Shown piece after piece: positions 8,482 through 17,077 of a stretch of 64,000 nucleotides of DNA. The notes under the pieces were generated by a model. That model ran no database searches and had not been told where the DNA came from. It was given only the letters and a program-made list of their open reading frames with translations. The position numbers and the translations under genes are program-made. The stretch spans positions 181,272 through 245,271 of the forward strand of contig NZ_KI632511.1 of the NCBI RefSeq assembly GCF_000504285.1, written 5' to 3'. The stretch's first letter is position 1; each line of letters begins with the position of its first letter. Source of the DNA: Actinospica robiniae DSM 44927. GTDB taxonomy: Bacteria > Actinomycetota > Actinomycetes > Streptomycetales > Catenulisporaceae.

Positions 8482-8796
8482 CTACCGGCTTGCCGGCTCG
8501 GGCGGCCGGGGGGTCATACCCGGGGTGAGCTCGTCGAACTCGTTGGCCAGCACCAGGTAGAGCTCCCCCCAGCCACTGCTGATGGCGATCTCGTTCAAAT
8601 CACCGGTCGGCAGGAGCTCGAACTTCAACTCCGGCAGCCTGCTGCCGTCTCCGCGACCTACGCGCTCCGCATGGTCGCGCAGGTCCCCGACGAGCTCCTG
8701 CTCATCCTCGTAGTACGGCTGCCAGTTGAGATCCTGAGGGAATCGCTGAACGGCATCCAAGAGCGCGTCGATGATCTCTACCAGGCGAGGATTCAC
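8482..8796 (-). CDS. Small hypothetical protein coupled to metallophosphoesterase
   Basis: A 104-residue acidic cytoplasmic protein with no membrane segment (VEIIDALLDAVQRFPQDLNW at the N-terminus). Its GTG start overlaps the stop of the upstream metallophosphoesterase gene (GTGA), so the two are translationally coupled and probably act together. No known domain is recognised. The C-terminal Pro-rich end is probably disordered. Confidence 0.6.
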   Translation of the reverse strand: MNPRLVEIIDALLDAVQRFPQDLNWQPYYEDEQELVGDLRDHAERVGRGDGSRLPELKFELLPTGDLNEIAISSGWGELYLVLANEFDELTPGMTPRPPEPASR

Positions 8797-9569
8797 AGAA
8801 CCGAGGATCGCAGTGGCCGTCGCCCGGTCAGGATGGAAGTGACGAAGTCCGTGTTGGGGTGGCGGCGTCGGTTCAGGTCTTCGACCACGGCGTTCACGTC
8901 GAAGGGCACGGTGCGGTGGGTGACGGTTGGGCCGTGGCCCTCGTCTGCGAGTAGAAGCCAGCTTGTGGTGTCAGCGCCGTGCGGCAGTCCCGCAGAACCC
9001 GGATTGAGGACACGGATACCGTCGAGGTGGCGATCTGTCATGCGATGGGTGTGGCCGCCGATGACGATATCGGCGTCACAGCCGGCAAGCAGCAGCCGCA
9101 GGCGCTCATCGGTGATTTCCGGGGAAATGCCGGAGCCGTCGTCGGCTGCCGGGGAGGCATGGACACCCAGGACGCTGGTTCCGCTGGGCAGTTGGAGTCG
9201 CAGTCGCGTCGGGAGCGTAGTCAGCGCGGTAAGCACGCCCGCTTGATCCAGGACGCCGCGGGTCCATCCGATTCCCGCCGCCATCGCCGCGTAGCGTTGC
9301 ACGAGGTCGAGGCTCGCCACGGCATCGGCGGCAGTTGCGTGAGGGGCGGGTTGCTCACCCGTCAGGACGTAGCGGTCGGTGTTCCCCCGCAGCATCTCGA
9401 TACCGGGCAGTGTGCGGAGGAGTTGCAGGACTTCGACGGGCCGTGGGCCGAAGAGCACGAGGTCCCCCAGTGCCCACCAGCGGTCTACCTCCAAGCTTTC
9501 GGCGTCCTTGAGTACTGCGCGTAGTGCAACGTCGTTACCGTGGATGTCGGCGATGACCCCCAGTCTCAT
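8793..9569 (-). CDS. Metallophosphoesterase (YfcE/calcineurin-like)
   Basis: A 258-residue calcineurin-like phosphoesterase using two metal ions. All motifs are present in order: DIHGN (D-x-H), GDLVLFGP (G-D), GNTDR (G-N-x-D), a His in VLGVHASP and the final GHTHRM (G-H-x-H). I start it at MRLGVIADIHGND (9569) rather than the ATG 12 bp upstream. The family includes phosphodiesterases and diadenosine-tetraphosphatase-like enzymes; the substrate cannot be told. It overlaps the downstream small gene by 4 bp. Confidence 0.87.
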   Translation of the reverse strand: MRLGVIADIHGNDVALRAVLKDAESLEVDRWWALGDLVLFGPRPVEVLQLLRTLPGIEMLRGNTDRYVLTGEQPAPHATAADAVASLDLVQRYAAMAAGIGWTRGVLDQAGVLTALTTLPTRLRLQLPSGTSVLGVHASPAADDGSGISPEITDERLRLLLAGCDADIVIGGHTHRMTDRHLDGIRVLNPGSAGLPHGADTTSWLLLADEGHGPTVTHRTVPFDVNAVVEDLNRRRHPNTDFVTSILTGRRPLRSSVL

Positions 9570-9749
9570 GGGCACCAGCATAGAGACCGGCGGCGCCCGA
9601 CTGCGATGACCAGCATTCTGACGAGGTCATGCGGGCGCGGTGCTGCTACACCGTACGGCCGACCGGGTCGGACTGGCAGGACGACGCTCCCGGCGTCGGC
9701 GAGTTTGCGCGCCGGGTCCGGTCGACGACTGCGATCTCCTGTTGCCGGA

Positions 9750-10454
9750 TCAGGCTGGTCGTAGCAGGAACTCGTTGCCGTCCACGTCGACCAGCTCGGC
9801 CGATCCGTCGCCGCCGATGGACACGATGGCCGCGCCGAGCGAGACCAGCCGGTCGATCTCGGCGCGCAGATCCCCGCCGGGCGCGGTGAGCAGAAACCGT
9901 TGCGCGCTGCGGGCGATCTTCGCGGCGAGCGGCTGGCCGCCCCAGGCGACCTTCGTGCCGCCCAGCGGCGACTGTACGGCCGTTTCCTGGTCCCGGTCCC
10001 AGACCAGCGGCCAGTTCAGCGCCGCGCTCCAGAACAAGCCGACATCGCGCGTACCGACGCAGGCAACCTCGCCGAAGAAGCCGGTGCCGGCCAGGTACCC
10101 GTTGCCCGGCTCGATGACGCAGAAGTAGTTGCCGCCCGGGTCGACCAGTACGACGTGACCTTCCTCGGGTCGCTGCCCGACATCGACGTGGCGGGCCCCG
10201 ATCGCCAGCGCACTTGCCACCGTGTCCTGCTGGTGGGCGAGGCTGGCACTGGTCAGGTGCAGATGAAGCCGGTGCAGGTGCTCGGCTGCCGCGGGCCCGG
10301 GCACGAACCGCAGGCCGACTTGGGTCGGCGGACCGGGGAGCAACAGACCGTCCCCGTCGGCGACCACATCACAGCGGAGCATGCCGCTCCAGAACCGAGC
10401 GACCCGCTCGGGGCTATCGGTATCGCATGTCACTGCCAGCAGTCTCACAGCCAT
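9750..10454 (-). CDS. VOC (glyoxalase-like) family protein
   Basis: A 234-residue protein made of two vicinal-oxygen-chelate modules. The first begins LLAVTCDTDSPERVARFWSG and ends VVLVDPGGNYFCVIEP. The second begins FGEVACVGTRDVGLFWSAAL and ends AELVDVDGNEFLLRP. This double Glyoxalase_6-type arrangement is common in actinomycetes; most members are uncharacterised and some bind or modify antibiotics. Substrate unknown. It stands alone on the minus strand. Confidence 0.82.
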   Translation of the reverse strand: MAVRLLAVTCDTDSPERVARFWSGMLRCDVVADGDGLLLPGPPTQVGLRFVPGPAAAEHLHRLHLHLTSASLAHQQDTVASALAIGARHVDVGQRPEEGHVVLVDPGGNYFCVIEPGNGYLAGTGFFGEVACVGTRDVGLFWSAALNWPLVWDRDQETAVQSPLGGTKVAWGGQPLAAKIARSAQRFLLTAPGGDLRAEIDRLVSLGAAIVSIGGDGSAELVDVDGNEFLLRPA

Positions 10455-10829
10455 GCCCGAACGCTAGGCGCATACCGACGAAGCCCGCCACCGAATTGCA
10501 TCGCGACTGGCCGAGACGCGCGCAACACGGTCAACCACAACACGCTCCAAATGTCCGCGGACAGCTTGCGCACAGCAGACCACGTCATGTCGACTGACGA
10601 AGCAAGGGCCGCACAGCCAAGGGTGGTCCCGTTCCGCCCTGTCCGTGTTCTCACGGAACGGGGGCGGAACAAGCTGGCCACGCGGCGAGCCCGCCTAGCG
10701 CACGCCCCGGCCGGCGAACCGTCGACCGTCAGCAGCCGGGGCTGCGTCGCCGTGCCGGGAATCTCGACGAACGCCGACGATCCCTGGACGAGTTGGTGAC
10801 GGCCGAACGACCATGGCCGCTCATTGAGG
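10455..10829. other. 375-bp intergenic stretch with stem-loop
   Basis: No gene is supported here. It separates the VOC gene promoter side from the 3' end of the STAND gene. It holds the nested stem-loop at 10631-10670 and nothing else I recognise. Confidence 0.5.
10631..10670. terminator. Nested stem-loop downstream of STAND gene pair
   Basis: GTTCCGCCC (10631) pairs perfectly with GGGCGGAAC (ending 10670). Inside it a second stem CCGTG-TTCT-CACGG forms. Together they make a long two-step hairpin about 160 bp beyond the 3' end of the STAND operon. It is either a transcription terminator for that operon or a structured RNA. Confidence 0.4.
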
Positions 10830-13580
10830 TCATCTCGAGACTGCGCGGCGATGCCGCATCGCCTCCAGAAAATGATCAGCCGCGGCAAGCTTCTTGCCGA
10901 TCTTGTAATCCACCTTGGCCATAGCGAAGAGCGTCGAGCGCAGCTGAACAGTGTCTCCGCTCTTTGCGAAGTAAGCGTGTGCGCCGGCGAGTGAAAGACG
11001 GGCGTCGATGTAATCGCCCGACCGGTACTGGATGACGCCCATGAGGAACTTACACTCGCTGTACGACCGGAAGTCGTCGAGCTCCTTGAACCTACGAGCG
11101 GCCTCTGCGATGAGATCCTTGGCCCTGCCAGGATCATCGTCCGCGAGGCGGACCTGTCCCAGAAGGCGACCGACCCGAGCGAACAGCGGCTTGGCAAGCT
11201 CCGACTTCAGGCCGATCTTCACCAGATCGCCTTGCGCGCGTTCGCCATGGTAGAGAGCATCTTTGGTGCGGCCGGTCGCCAGCAGGGCACTGGCCAGCAT
11301 GCACCGCGCACGGATCTCGCCGATGGGGTTGGGCATGTACTGAAATCGCAAGAGCGATGTCGCCGCGTATTGTATGGCTTGCTCCGCATAGGCGGCCCGG
11401 CCTCGCCGGGGCGCGCCATTCCGGTACCGTGTCAACGCGAGGCGCGCCAGGCGGTACTGAATGCTTGCGCGTCTGCGCGCGTCGCCGAGATTCGACGTCA
11501 GGCCTTCATGCAACTCCTTTTCGGCCGCTTCCCACCGATAAGCGCGACGAGCCGCCTCAGACCGGCCGAGGTGGAGGCGGTAGGCAACCACTTCGCCGTC
11601 TGCCACGCTCGCCGTGTAAGGATTGTCCAGCCAGCGCTCCGGACGCCTGGCGGACTCCGTCTCCGCGCTGAGAATGCCGATCAGCCGCTGGTCTTGAGGG
11701 TCGTTGCTCCCCGCGAACTCGGAAAGCGCGAGGCTGAACTGGGGTAGAGCGTTGGAGTACGCGCCGAGCTGGAGCCAGGCCAATCCCATCTCACGATGGA
11801 TGCGGGCGGCGAGAAGTGAACGCTTGGAGACCGAGGACGCGAGCGCCTGACGCATCGCTTCTTCGAGTGTCTCGAAAGACGTGTTGTAGTCTTCGGTCGA
11901 CACGAGGTATGAGCCCTTTGCGATCAAGACCTCGATCTCGCCGTCGATCGCCGCGTCCCGGACCGCCGCCATATGGGCGAGCTCGAACACCTCGAGGGCG
12001 TCCGGGACGGCGAGGCGCAGCGGCACACAGCCACCGAGTAGTGCTGCGATACGCCAGCTCAGAGCCCACTCGCCTTGCCGGTGGGCGGCCGAGGAAGCGC
12101 GGACGAGGTTCGCGTATTCGGCCCGCACCCACCGCTGTGACGGTTCCGCGGAACCTGCCATCTCCATTCTCTCCGGCGTCGGCGGGACTGGCAGGACGTT
12201 CACCAGAAGCGGCCTGCGGCGGAGCAGGAATCCGACCGCCACGGCGAGGAACTCCTCTTCGAACCTGGCCGACGCGGGTTCCATGTCAGCCGCGTTCTCG
12301 TCCATCAGGAGGGTATGGGCCAGATCACGTACGAGTGGATGGAAGGTGTACCTGTACGGGCCCGGCCGCTGCCCCACCACCTCGATGAGCTGAGCCCTCG
12401 CCAGCCGGCCGATCAGGTTGGCGGACACGGCGTCCGTCACCTCGAGCAACGGCGAGAGCACCCAGGGCAGGAACGTCTCCGTTTCGAGCAGGGCCAGAAA
12501 CCGGAATGCGCGCCGTTCCAGCTCGCCGAGTCTCGCGTACTCCGCTTCAATACGCTGCCTCGGCACCATCGCACCGTGATTGAGTTGCCCGAGGCGTCCC
12601 GGACCCTTCCGGAGCGTCGCGGCCATCTCGGTGTACGGGTCCTCGTACGGGGGGTTGGCGATCCCCTTACGGTCCGCCAGCTGTGCCGCGGCCGCGAGCA
12701 GGGCCAGCGGCAGACATCCGCAGAGTTCGATGATCTCCGCGACGCATTCGGGATGCGACCGAGCCGCGTCTCCGGCTACGGAGCAGAAGATGTCCCAGGC
12801 GGCATTGGTGGTCGGTACCTTGACGAGATGGGAGCCCGTGACGGTCGTCTCGGCGATGTCGCGTCCGCTGGTGACGAGCACGGCGCACCGAAGCCCATCG
12901 GGCATCAGTTCCTCGATCTGGTTGGCGCTCAGCGCCGACTCCAGGATTATCAGGTATCGGCCACTGTGTGTCAGCTTGCGGAAATGCTCGAGATTCTCCG
13001 CCGCCGTCTGATTCACGAAGCCGTTCGCCTTGAGCTTGTCGAGGAGGCTGTTGAGGATTTCATCGGGCGGGCGTGCGACTCCGCCCTCGCTCAGCGGTTC
13101 GCGGAACACTCCGTGCGGATAGTGCCGCGCGATGCGGTGCGCATACTCGGCAAGCAGTGCGCCCTTGCCGACGCCTGGCTGGCCGTGCAGGTACAGCCGC
13201 ACCGGAGAGCGCGCGTGCCTGCGCCGCTTCGGCAGCCGCCACCAGTGGCGCGCGCCACCTTGCGCTCGATACTCCGCGTCCAGCGCTCGCATGTCGTCCT
13301 CGCGCCCGTAGAAGGCGTGCGGGCGCTCCGGTAGTTCCGCCACCGTGGCACGGGTGCGGCGCGCCAACCATTCGACAACGGGGATCGCCAGGAACGAGAT
13401 GGTCGTCGCCAGAATCCACCAGCGCAGGCTCGCATTCGCGGACTGCGTCTTGGCGGCCATCCGCGTGGCGAAGGCGAAGGTCAGCGGTAGTACGGCGCGG
13501 CTGAAGAACTTGCATGCGATGAGCAGGCCGTTTCTCAGCCGGCGAGCACGAGCTGAACGCCTGCGCTTGAATGAACGCAT
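10830..13580 (-). CDS. Membrane-anchored STAND (NB-ARC-like) NTPase with TPR repeats, degenerate Walker B
   Basis: A 916-residue protein. Basic N-terminus, then two hydrophobic segments (about residues 20-40 and 54-72). A STAND/NB-ARC module starts at FYGRED (91-96), with Walker A GQPGVGKG (133-140, Lys139), a Walker B-like strand LIILES (210-215) in which the expected acidic pair is replaced, a sensor segment VLVTSGRD and CGCLPLALLAA (the GxP motif). A winged-helix-like region and about 450 residues of TPR-type helical repeats follow. STAND proteins are ATP switches controlled by repeat sensors and act in signalling, defence or secondary-metabolite control. No DNA-binding domain is present, unlike AfsR/SARP. 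It starts 11 bp after the upstream paralogue and is surely in the same operon. No strong ribosome-binding site precedes the ATG. Confidence 0.8.
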   Translation of the reverse strand: MRSFKRRRSARARRLRNGLLIACKFFSRAVLPLTFAFATRMAAKTQSANASLRWWILATTISFLAIPVVEWLARRTRATVAELPERPHAFYGREDDMRALDAEYRAQGGARHWWRLPKRRRHARSPVRLYLHGQPGVGKGALLAEYAHRIARHYPHGVFREPLSEGGVARPPDEILNSLLDKLKANGFVNQTAAENLEHFRKLTHSGRYLIILESALSANQIEELMPDGLRCAVLVTSGRDIAETTVTGSHLVKVPTTNAAWDIFCSVAGDAARSHPECVAEIIELCGCLPLALLAAAAQLADRKGIANPPYEDPYTEMAATLRKGPGRLGQLNHGAMVPRQRIEAEYARLGELERRAFRFLALLETETFLPWVLSPLLEVTDAVSANLIGRLARAQLIEVVGQRPGPYRYTFHPLVRDLAHTLLMDENAADMEPASARFEEEFLAVAVGFLLRRRPLLVNVLPVPPTPERMEMAGSAEPSQRWVRAEYANLVRASSAAHRQGEWALSWRIAALLGGCVPLRLAVPDALEVFELAHMAAVRDAAIDGEIEVLIAKGSYLVSTEDYNTSFETLEEAMRQALASSVSKRSLLAARIHREMGLAWLQLGAYSNALPQFSLALSEFAGSNDPQDQRLIGILSAETESARRPERWLDNPYTASVADGEVVAYRLHLGRSEAARRAYRWEAAEKELHEGLTSNLGDARRRASIQYRLARLALTRYRNGAPRRGRAAYAEQAIQYAATSLLRFQYMPNPIGEIRARCMLASALLATGRTKDALYHGERAQGDLVKIGLKSELAKPLFARVGRLLGQVRLADDDPGRAKDLIAEAARRFKELDDFRSYSECKFLMGVIQYRSGDYIDARLSLAGAHAYFAKSGDTVQLRSTLFAMAKVDYKIGKKLAAADHFLEAMRHRRAVSR

Positions 13581-13591
13581 CGTTGTCGGGC

Positions 13592-15958
13592 CTAGTGATC
13601 AGGGTTCGGCTGCCGGGTGATACTGCCGAGCCGTCGTAGTCGTCGGGTCCGCAGTCCCCGGATACGATCGCGGTAGACACGGCTCAGGCTCTTCTCGTCG
13701 TCGAGCCGCTCGAAGGCGTGCGCCGCGTCGTTGAACAGACGTATGGCATCCGATGTGCGATTCTCCTGAGCGCGGACGCCGGCGAGAAGGCGAGCGGTAT
13801 CCGCTTCCAGCCACGAGTCGCCGCAGCTCTGGAAGGTCTTGAGCGCCATACCCAGCACCCGCGACGCCTCCTCGAGACGGCCCCCGGCGCTGGCGGCCTG
13901 ACCGATGGTGAGCCGGCACTGCGCGACGGCGTAACGGTGCTGCATGCGCGTGAAGCCCGCCAGCGCCCGAGCCGCGAACGTCTCGGCTGCGGCGTAATCG
14001 CCGTCATCGAGCATGCACAGCGCGAGCTCGTGATCGAGTCGAGCCTGCCACAGGGCGAACCCGGCATCTTCCGCCACACGGCGTTCGGTCGTCAGGAGCG
14101 TGACGGACTCCTCCCGATGGCCCAGGAGTCTCATGACCCTGCATTGCGCCCACACGAGGCCGACCATGAGGACGTCGTGGTCGACCGGCCCTTTCGCCAT
14201 GCCGATAGCCGTCTCCATCGTGCTCTGCGCCTCACTCGACTGCGTCGATTCTGCTTGCAGCAGGGCCAAATCGCTGATGAGCGAGGATGTCTCCTGCACA
14301 TCGGGCTCATCGGACGCCATCGACCGGGCTTTCGTGAAGTAGTCACTGGCGGCCGCAAACTGCTTCTTCCGATGCATGAGGACACCCAGGCAGTGCATCG
14401 CACGCCTGGCGCTGACCGGTTCGTCTATCTCCAACGCGGAGTGGGCCAACTGCTCAGCCTCGTTGAGGCTGCCCAGCTCAATCAGTATGGCGGCGAGCAC
14501 GGTCTTCGCCTGCGCCTCCTTGGCTTGGTCGCCCTGACTGAGTGCGAACACGGTCAAGTCTCGTGCGGCTTGTCGAGCCGAGGCGAAGTCTCCCTCTCCG
14601 ATCTCATGGCGCACTCGTTCATCGACTCTCTGTACGAACTCCGACTCCTTCGATTGTTCGCGCGCCAGGGCGATCCGGGCGTGGAGCGCGCGGCGCTCCG
14701 CCGCAGAGGTCGACGTGAGGAGAAGTTGCGCGCAGTACTGATGGACCTCTTCATGGATCCGGAAGAGCGCGGTTCCGGTGTCGAGGCTGAACTGCTCGAT
14801 CAGCCGAGCCCGAGTGAGAGCGTCGACGACACGCAGGACTTCCGGCTCGTCCGCATCGAGGACCGCACCCAGCATCCACGGAGCGAACACCAGCTTGTCG
14901 AACAGACCGAGCAAGGTGAGAGCGCGGCGTTCCAGCGCGGTCAGCGCCAAGGCACTCAGATCGAGTGCGGACTGGCTGGCGGCCTCGGCTATCTCATCAC
15001 CCGCGATGCGCTGCATCTGGGCGAGCGCGGATGCGAGACTTCCATATGGGTCGTCCGCCAACGACGCTCCGATCAGCCGGATGGCGAGCGGCTGATAACC
15101 CACGGCCTGGACCAGCTGGTCCGCCGCGTCCCTCTCGCCGGCCACGCGTTCGCTTCCGACCAGGGCGCTGAGCAGTTCCACCGCGTCGGTCGCGGTGAGG
15201 GGTCCGACGTGGATCTGCAGGACATCGGGCCGCGAGGACAGCCGCGCCCGCGTGGTCAGAAGCACGGTGTTACTCGACCCTGCGGCCATCAACGGCTCGA
15301 GCGCCGAGGAGCCGACCGCGCCGTCCAGGACGAACAGAACCTTTGAAGCCTTCCGAGGATCGAGTGGACTCTGGCCGGGGACCGTTCCATCCCGGTTGGC
15401 GTCGAAAGAGCCGCGACGGCTGTAAAGGCTCCCGAGCAGTGACTCCACTGCTCGGGCCTGATCCTGCTCCGGTTCGAGGTGAAGGAAGACGTGGCCCCCG
15501 GGATGCCTGCGCTGCAGATCCCGGGCCACGTGGTTCGCCAAGGACGTCTTTCCCGCTCCCGCGTCGCCGTACAACACGACGATCCGAGGGGTGCCGTCGC
15601 CGGTGATGTGATGCTTCGCGTAGTCCTGGATGATCTTCAGTTCTTCCCCGCGTCCGACGAAAAGGGCCGGCGGTGGAGGCTCCAAGGCTCTGAGCCGGCT
15701 CAGCCCGTCTCGGCGCAGCGTTCGTGCGGACCGCGCGGAGCGACGGGTCATGGTGAGGATGAGTCCGAGCGCCCAGAGAGCCGCCCCCGACATGAGCCCC
15801 AGGATGAGTATAAAGTATGAGCGTGTTGATACGTGCCAGAAGTACAGGGCGCCGAGCGCGAGGGCGAACGGCGCCGCGTACACCCCCAATGTACTGAGCC
15901 AGATCTGCCATATGAGAAGCCTGCGATCGGACGACCAACCTCGCTCTGATGAGGACAC
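13592..15958 (-). CDS. Membrane-anchored STAND (NB-ARC-like) NTPase with TPR repeats, intact Walker motifs
   Basis: A 788-residue paralogue of the next gene. Two hydrophobic segments near the N-terminus (IWLSTLGVYAAPFALALGAL and YFILILGLMSGAALWALGLI) are followed by FVGRGEE, Walker A GDAGAGKTS (about residue 130), Walker B VLFVLDG (about residue 211), sensor VLLTTRAR and VGYQPLAIRL. A winged-helix region and TPR-like repeats fill the rest. The frame is open upstream to 16357, but I choose the GTG at 15958: it has GGGG about 10 bp upstream and gives a normal N-terminus, whereas the extension is Arg/Cys-rich and atypical. The gene heads a two-gene operon. A divergent 228-bp region separates it from the remnant at 16187. 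Confidence 0.8.
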   Translation of the reverse strand: MSSSERGWSSDRRLLIWQIWLSTLGVYAAPFALALGALYFWHVSTRSYFILILGLMSGAALWALGLILTMTRRSARSARTLRRDGLSRLRALEPPPPALFVGRGEELKIIQDYAKHHITGDGTPRIVVLYGDAGAGKTSLANHVARDLQRRHPGGHVFLHLEPEQDQARAVESLLGSLYSRRGSFDANRDGTVPGQSPLDPRKASKVLFVLDGAVGSSALEPLMAAGSSNTVLLTTRARLSSRPDVLQIHVGPLTATDAVELLSALVGSERVAGERDAADQLVQAVGYQPLAIRLIGASLADDPYGSLASALAQMQRIAGDEIAEAASQSALDLSALALTALERRALTLLGLFDKLVFAPWMLGAVLDADEPEVLRVVDALTRARLIEQFSLDTGTALFRIHEEVHQYCAQLLLTSTSAAERRALHARIALAREQSKESEFVQRVDERVRHEIGEGDFASARQAARDLTVFALSQGDQAKEAQAKTVLAAILIELGSLNEAEQLAHSALEIDEPVSARRAMHCLGVLMHRKKQFAAASDYFTKARSMASDEPDVQETSSLISDLALLQAESTQSSEAQSTMETAIGMAKGPVDHDVLMVGLVWAQCRVMRLLGHREESVTLLTTERRVAEDAGFALWQARLDHELALCMLDDGDYAAAETFAARALAGFTRMQHRYAVAQCRLTIGQAASAGGRLEEASRVLGMALKTFQSCGDSWLEADTARLLAGVRAQENRTSDAIRLFNDAAHAFERLDDEKSLSRVYRDRIRGLRTRRLRRLGSITRQPNPDH

Positions 15959-16186
15959 GACCCGGCACCACCCCTGAATAAGCGGCACGGCCCGGCCGGA
16001 CGCGCCCACCGAATTCGTCGACCGCCCCCTCGCCGTTCGGCAGTCCACTTCATCGTGGCACGCAGGTCCCGGTCTGTCTGCCACATGTTGAAGTATTGCC
16101 AAGATTCTTTGTGTACAAGGTAACTGAGGCCACGGCAGTTCGCAGAAGTGGGATAAGGCCGGATCTGCCTGTGAAAGCCTGCGGTC

Positions 16187-16640
16187 ATGAACGCACCGCC
16201 GTATCCCTCGCCGGAGGACGAACGGATCGCTGCGAGCACGACGATCTCCGGCGCGATGGTCATCGTCACAACCCCCGCTGGAATAGTGCTGTACCTGCGA
16301 GACGACAAGCCTGAAATCCCACATCCCGCGTTCTTCGAGGCGCGCACGCTCCGGCATGCGCGAGAGCTGACACTGGCGGAGGGGCCCGGCGGGTTCCAGC
16401 CGCTGCGGGCCGGTCGGTTCGCCTTCACCCGGATCACCCTGGTGGACCAGTTCGGGCAGGCCGTCGCCGGACCGCCGCCGGCCGGCCGGTACCTCCAGTT
16501 ACCGCCGCGGCTGTTGGAGCCGGCTCGGCTCCGCCCGGTTCGCCCCGGACGGCACCGCCCTGGGCGAGCTGACCGAGACCGCGGCCCGGATCTCCTGGCT
16601 GCCGGCGCCCGGATCGGAGTACCGCGGGCCCTGCTCTGCC
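16187..16640 (+). pseudogene. Mosaic gene remnant with NUDIX-like N-terminus
   Basis: The first 46 codons (ATG at 16187) read like the start of a NUDIX hydrolase (SGAMVIVTTPAGIVLYLRDD, then KPEIPHP). At about 16328 the sequence changes to an unrelated segment (GPGGFQPLRAGRFAFTRITL, VDQFGQAV), and after about 16520 the good coding moves to another frame (APDGTALGELTETAARISWL). No NUDIX box follows. This looks like two gene ends fused by deletion, then frameshifted. The next gene begins inside the tail of this debris. Confidence 0.4.
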
Positions 16641-16715
16641 GTGGTGCGCAAGATCGCCCGAGGTTATGCTCGCCGGAGCGAGAGCGCACGAACCCGCGAG
16701 CACCTGGGAGACGGC

Positions 16716-17066
16716 ATGAACGCGCAGCAGGGAATCGACCCGAGTGTCGCCCCGAGCGGAACCGGGTGCGTCGAATGCGATGATGCCGGCGGATGGTGGG
16801 TCCACCTGCGGCGTTGCGCGCAGTGTGGACACATCGGCTGCTGTGACGACTCGCCGTCGAAGCACGCGACGGCGCACGCGAAGGCCACCGGGCACCAGTT
16901 GATCCGCAGCTTCGAGCCCGGCGAGGAGTGGTTCTGGAACTACCGGACCTCCGAGGCGTACGACTCCGGCCCCGCGCTCGCTCCGCCTGAGAACCACCCC
17001 CTCGACCAGCCGGTGCCCGGGCCGGCGGGCCACGTGCCGGCGAACTGGCAAGAAGTGTTGGGCTGA
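16716..17066 (+). CDS. UBP-type zinc finger protein
   Basis: A 116-residue protein that is almost entirely a ZnF-UBP domain. The zinc ligands are visible: C18 and C21, C34 and C37, C42, H50, H54 and H60, followed by SFEPGEEWFWNY. The ATG at 16716 has TGGGAG 5 bp upstream. In eukaryotes this fold binds the ubiquitin C-terminus. Bacterial copies are stand-alone, and their partner is unknown. It lies 11 bp upstream of a cyclic-nucleotide-domain/flavin reductase gene, so the two form an operon. I recall this pairing from other actinomycetes, which points to a shared redox or signalling role. Confidence 0.82.
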   Translation: MNAQQGIDPSVAPSGTGCVECDDAGGWWVHLRRCAQCGHIGCCDDSPSKHATAHAKATGHQLIRSFEPGEEWFWNYRTSEAYDSGPALAPPENHPLDQPVPGPAGHVPANWQEVLG

Positions 17067-17077
17067 CGGGGTCCAGG

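Noticed and set aside
8979..9524. Plus-strand frame opposite the metallophosphoesterase
   Set aside because: The minus-strand gene has all five catalytic motifs, so the plus frame is a shadow.
15959..16357. N-terminal extension of the second STAND protein
   Set aside because: The extra 133 residues are Arg/Cys-rich and overlap the divergent promoter region. The GTG at 15958 has a ribosome-binding site and gives a normal N-terminus.
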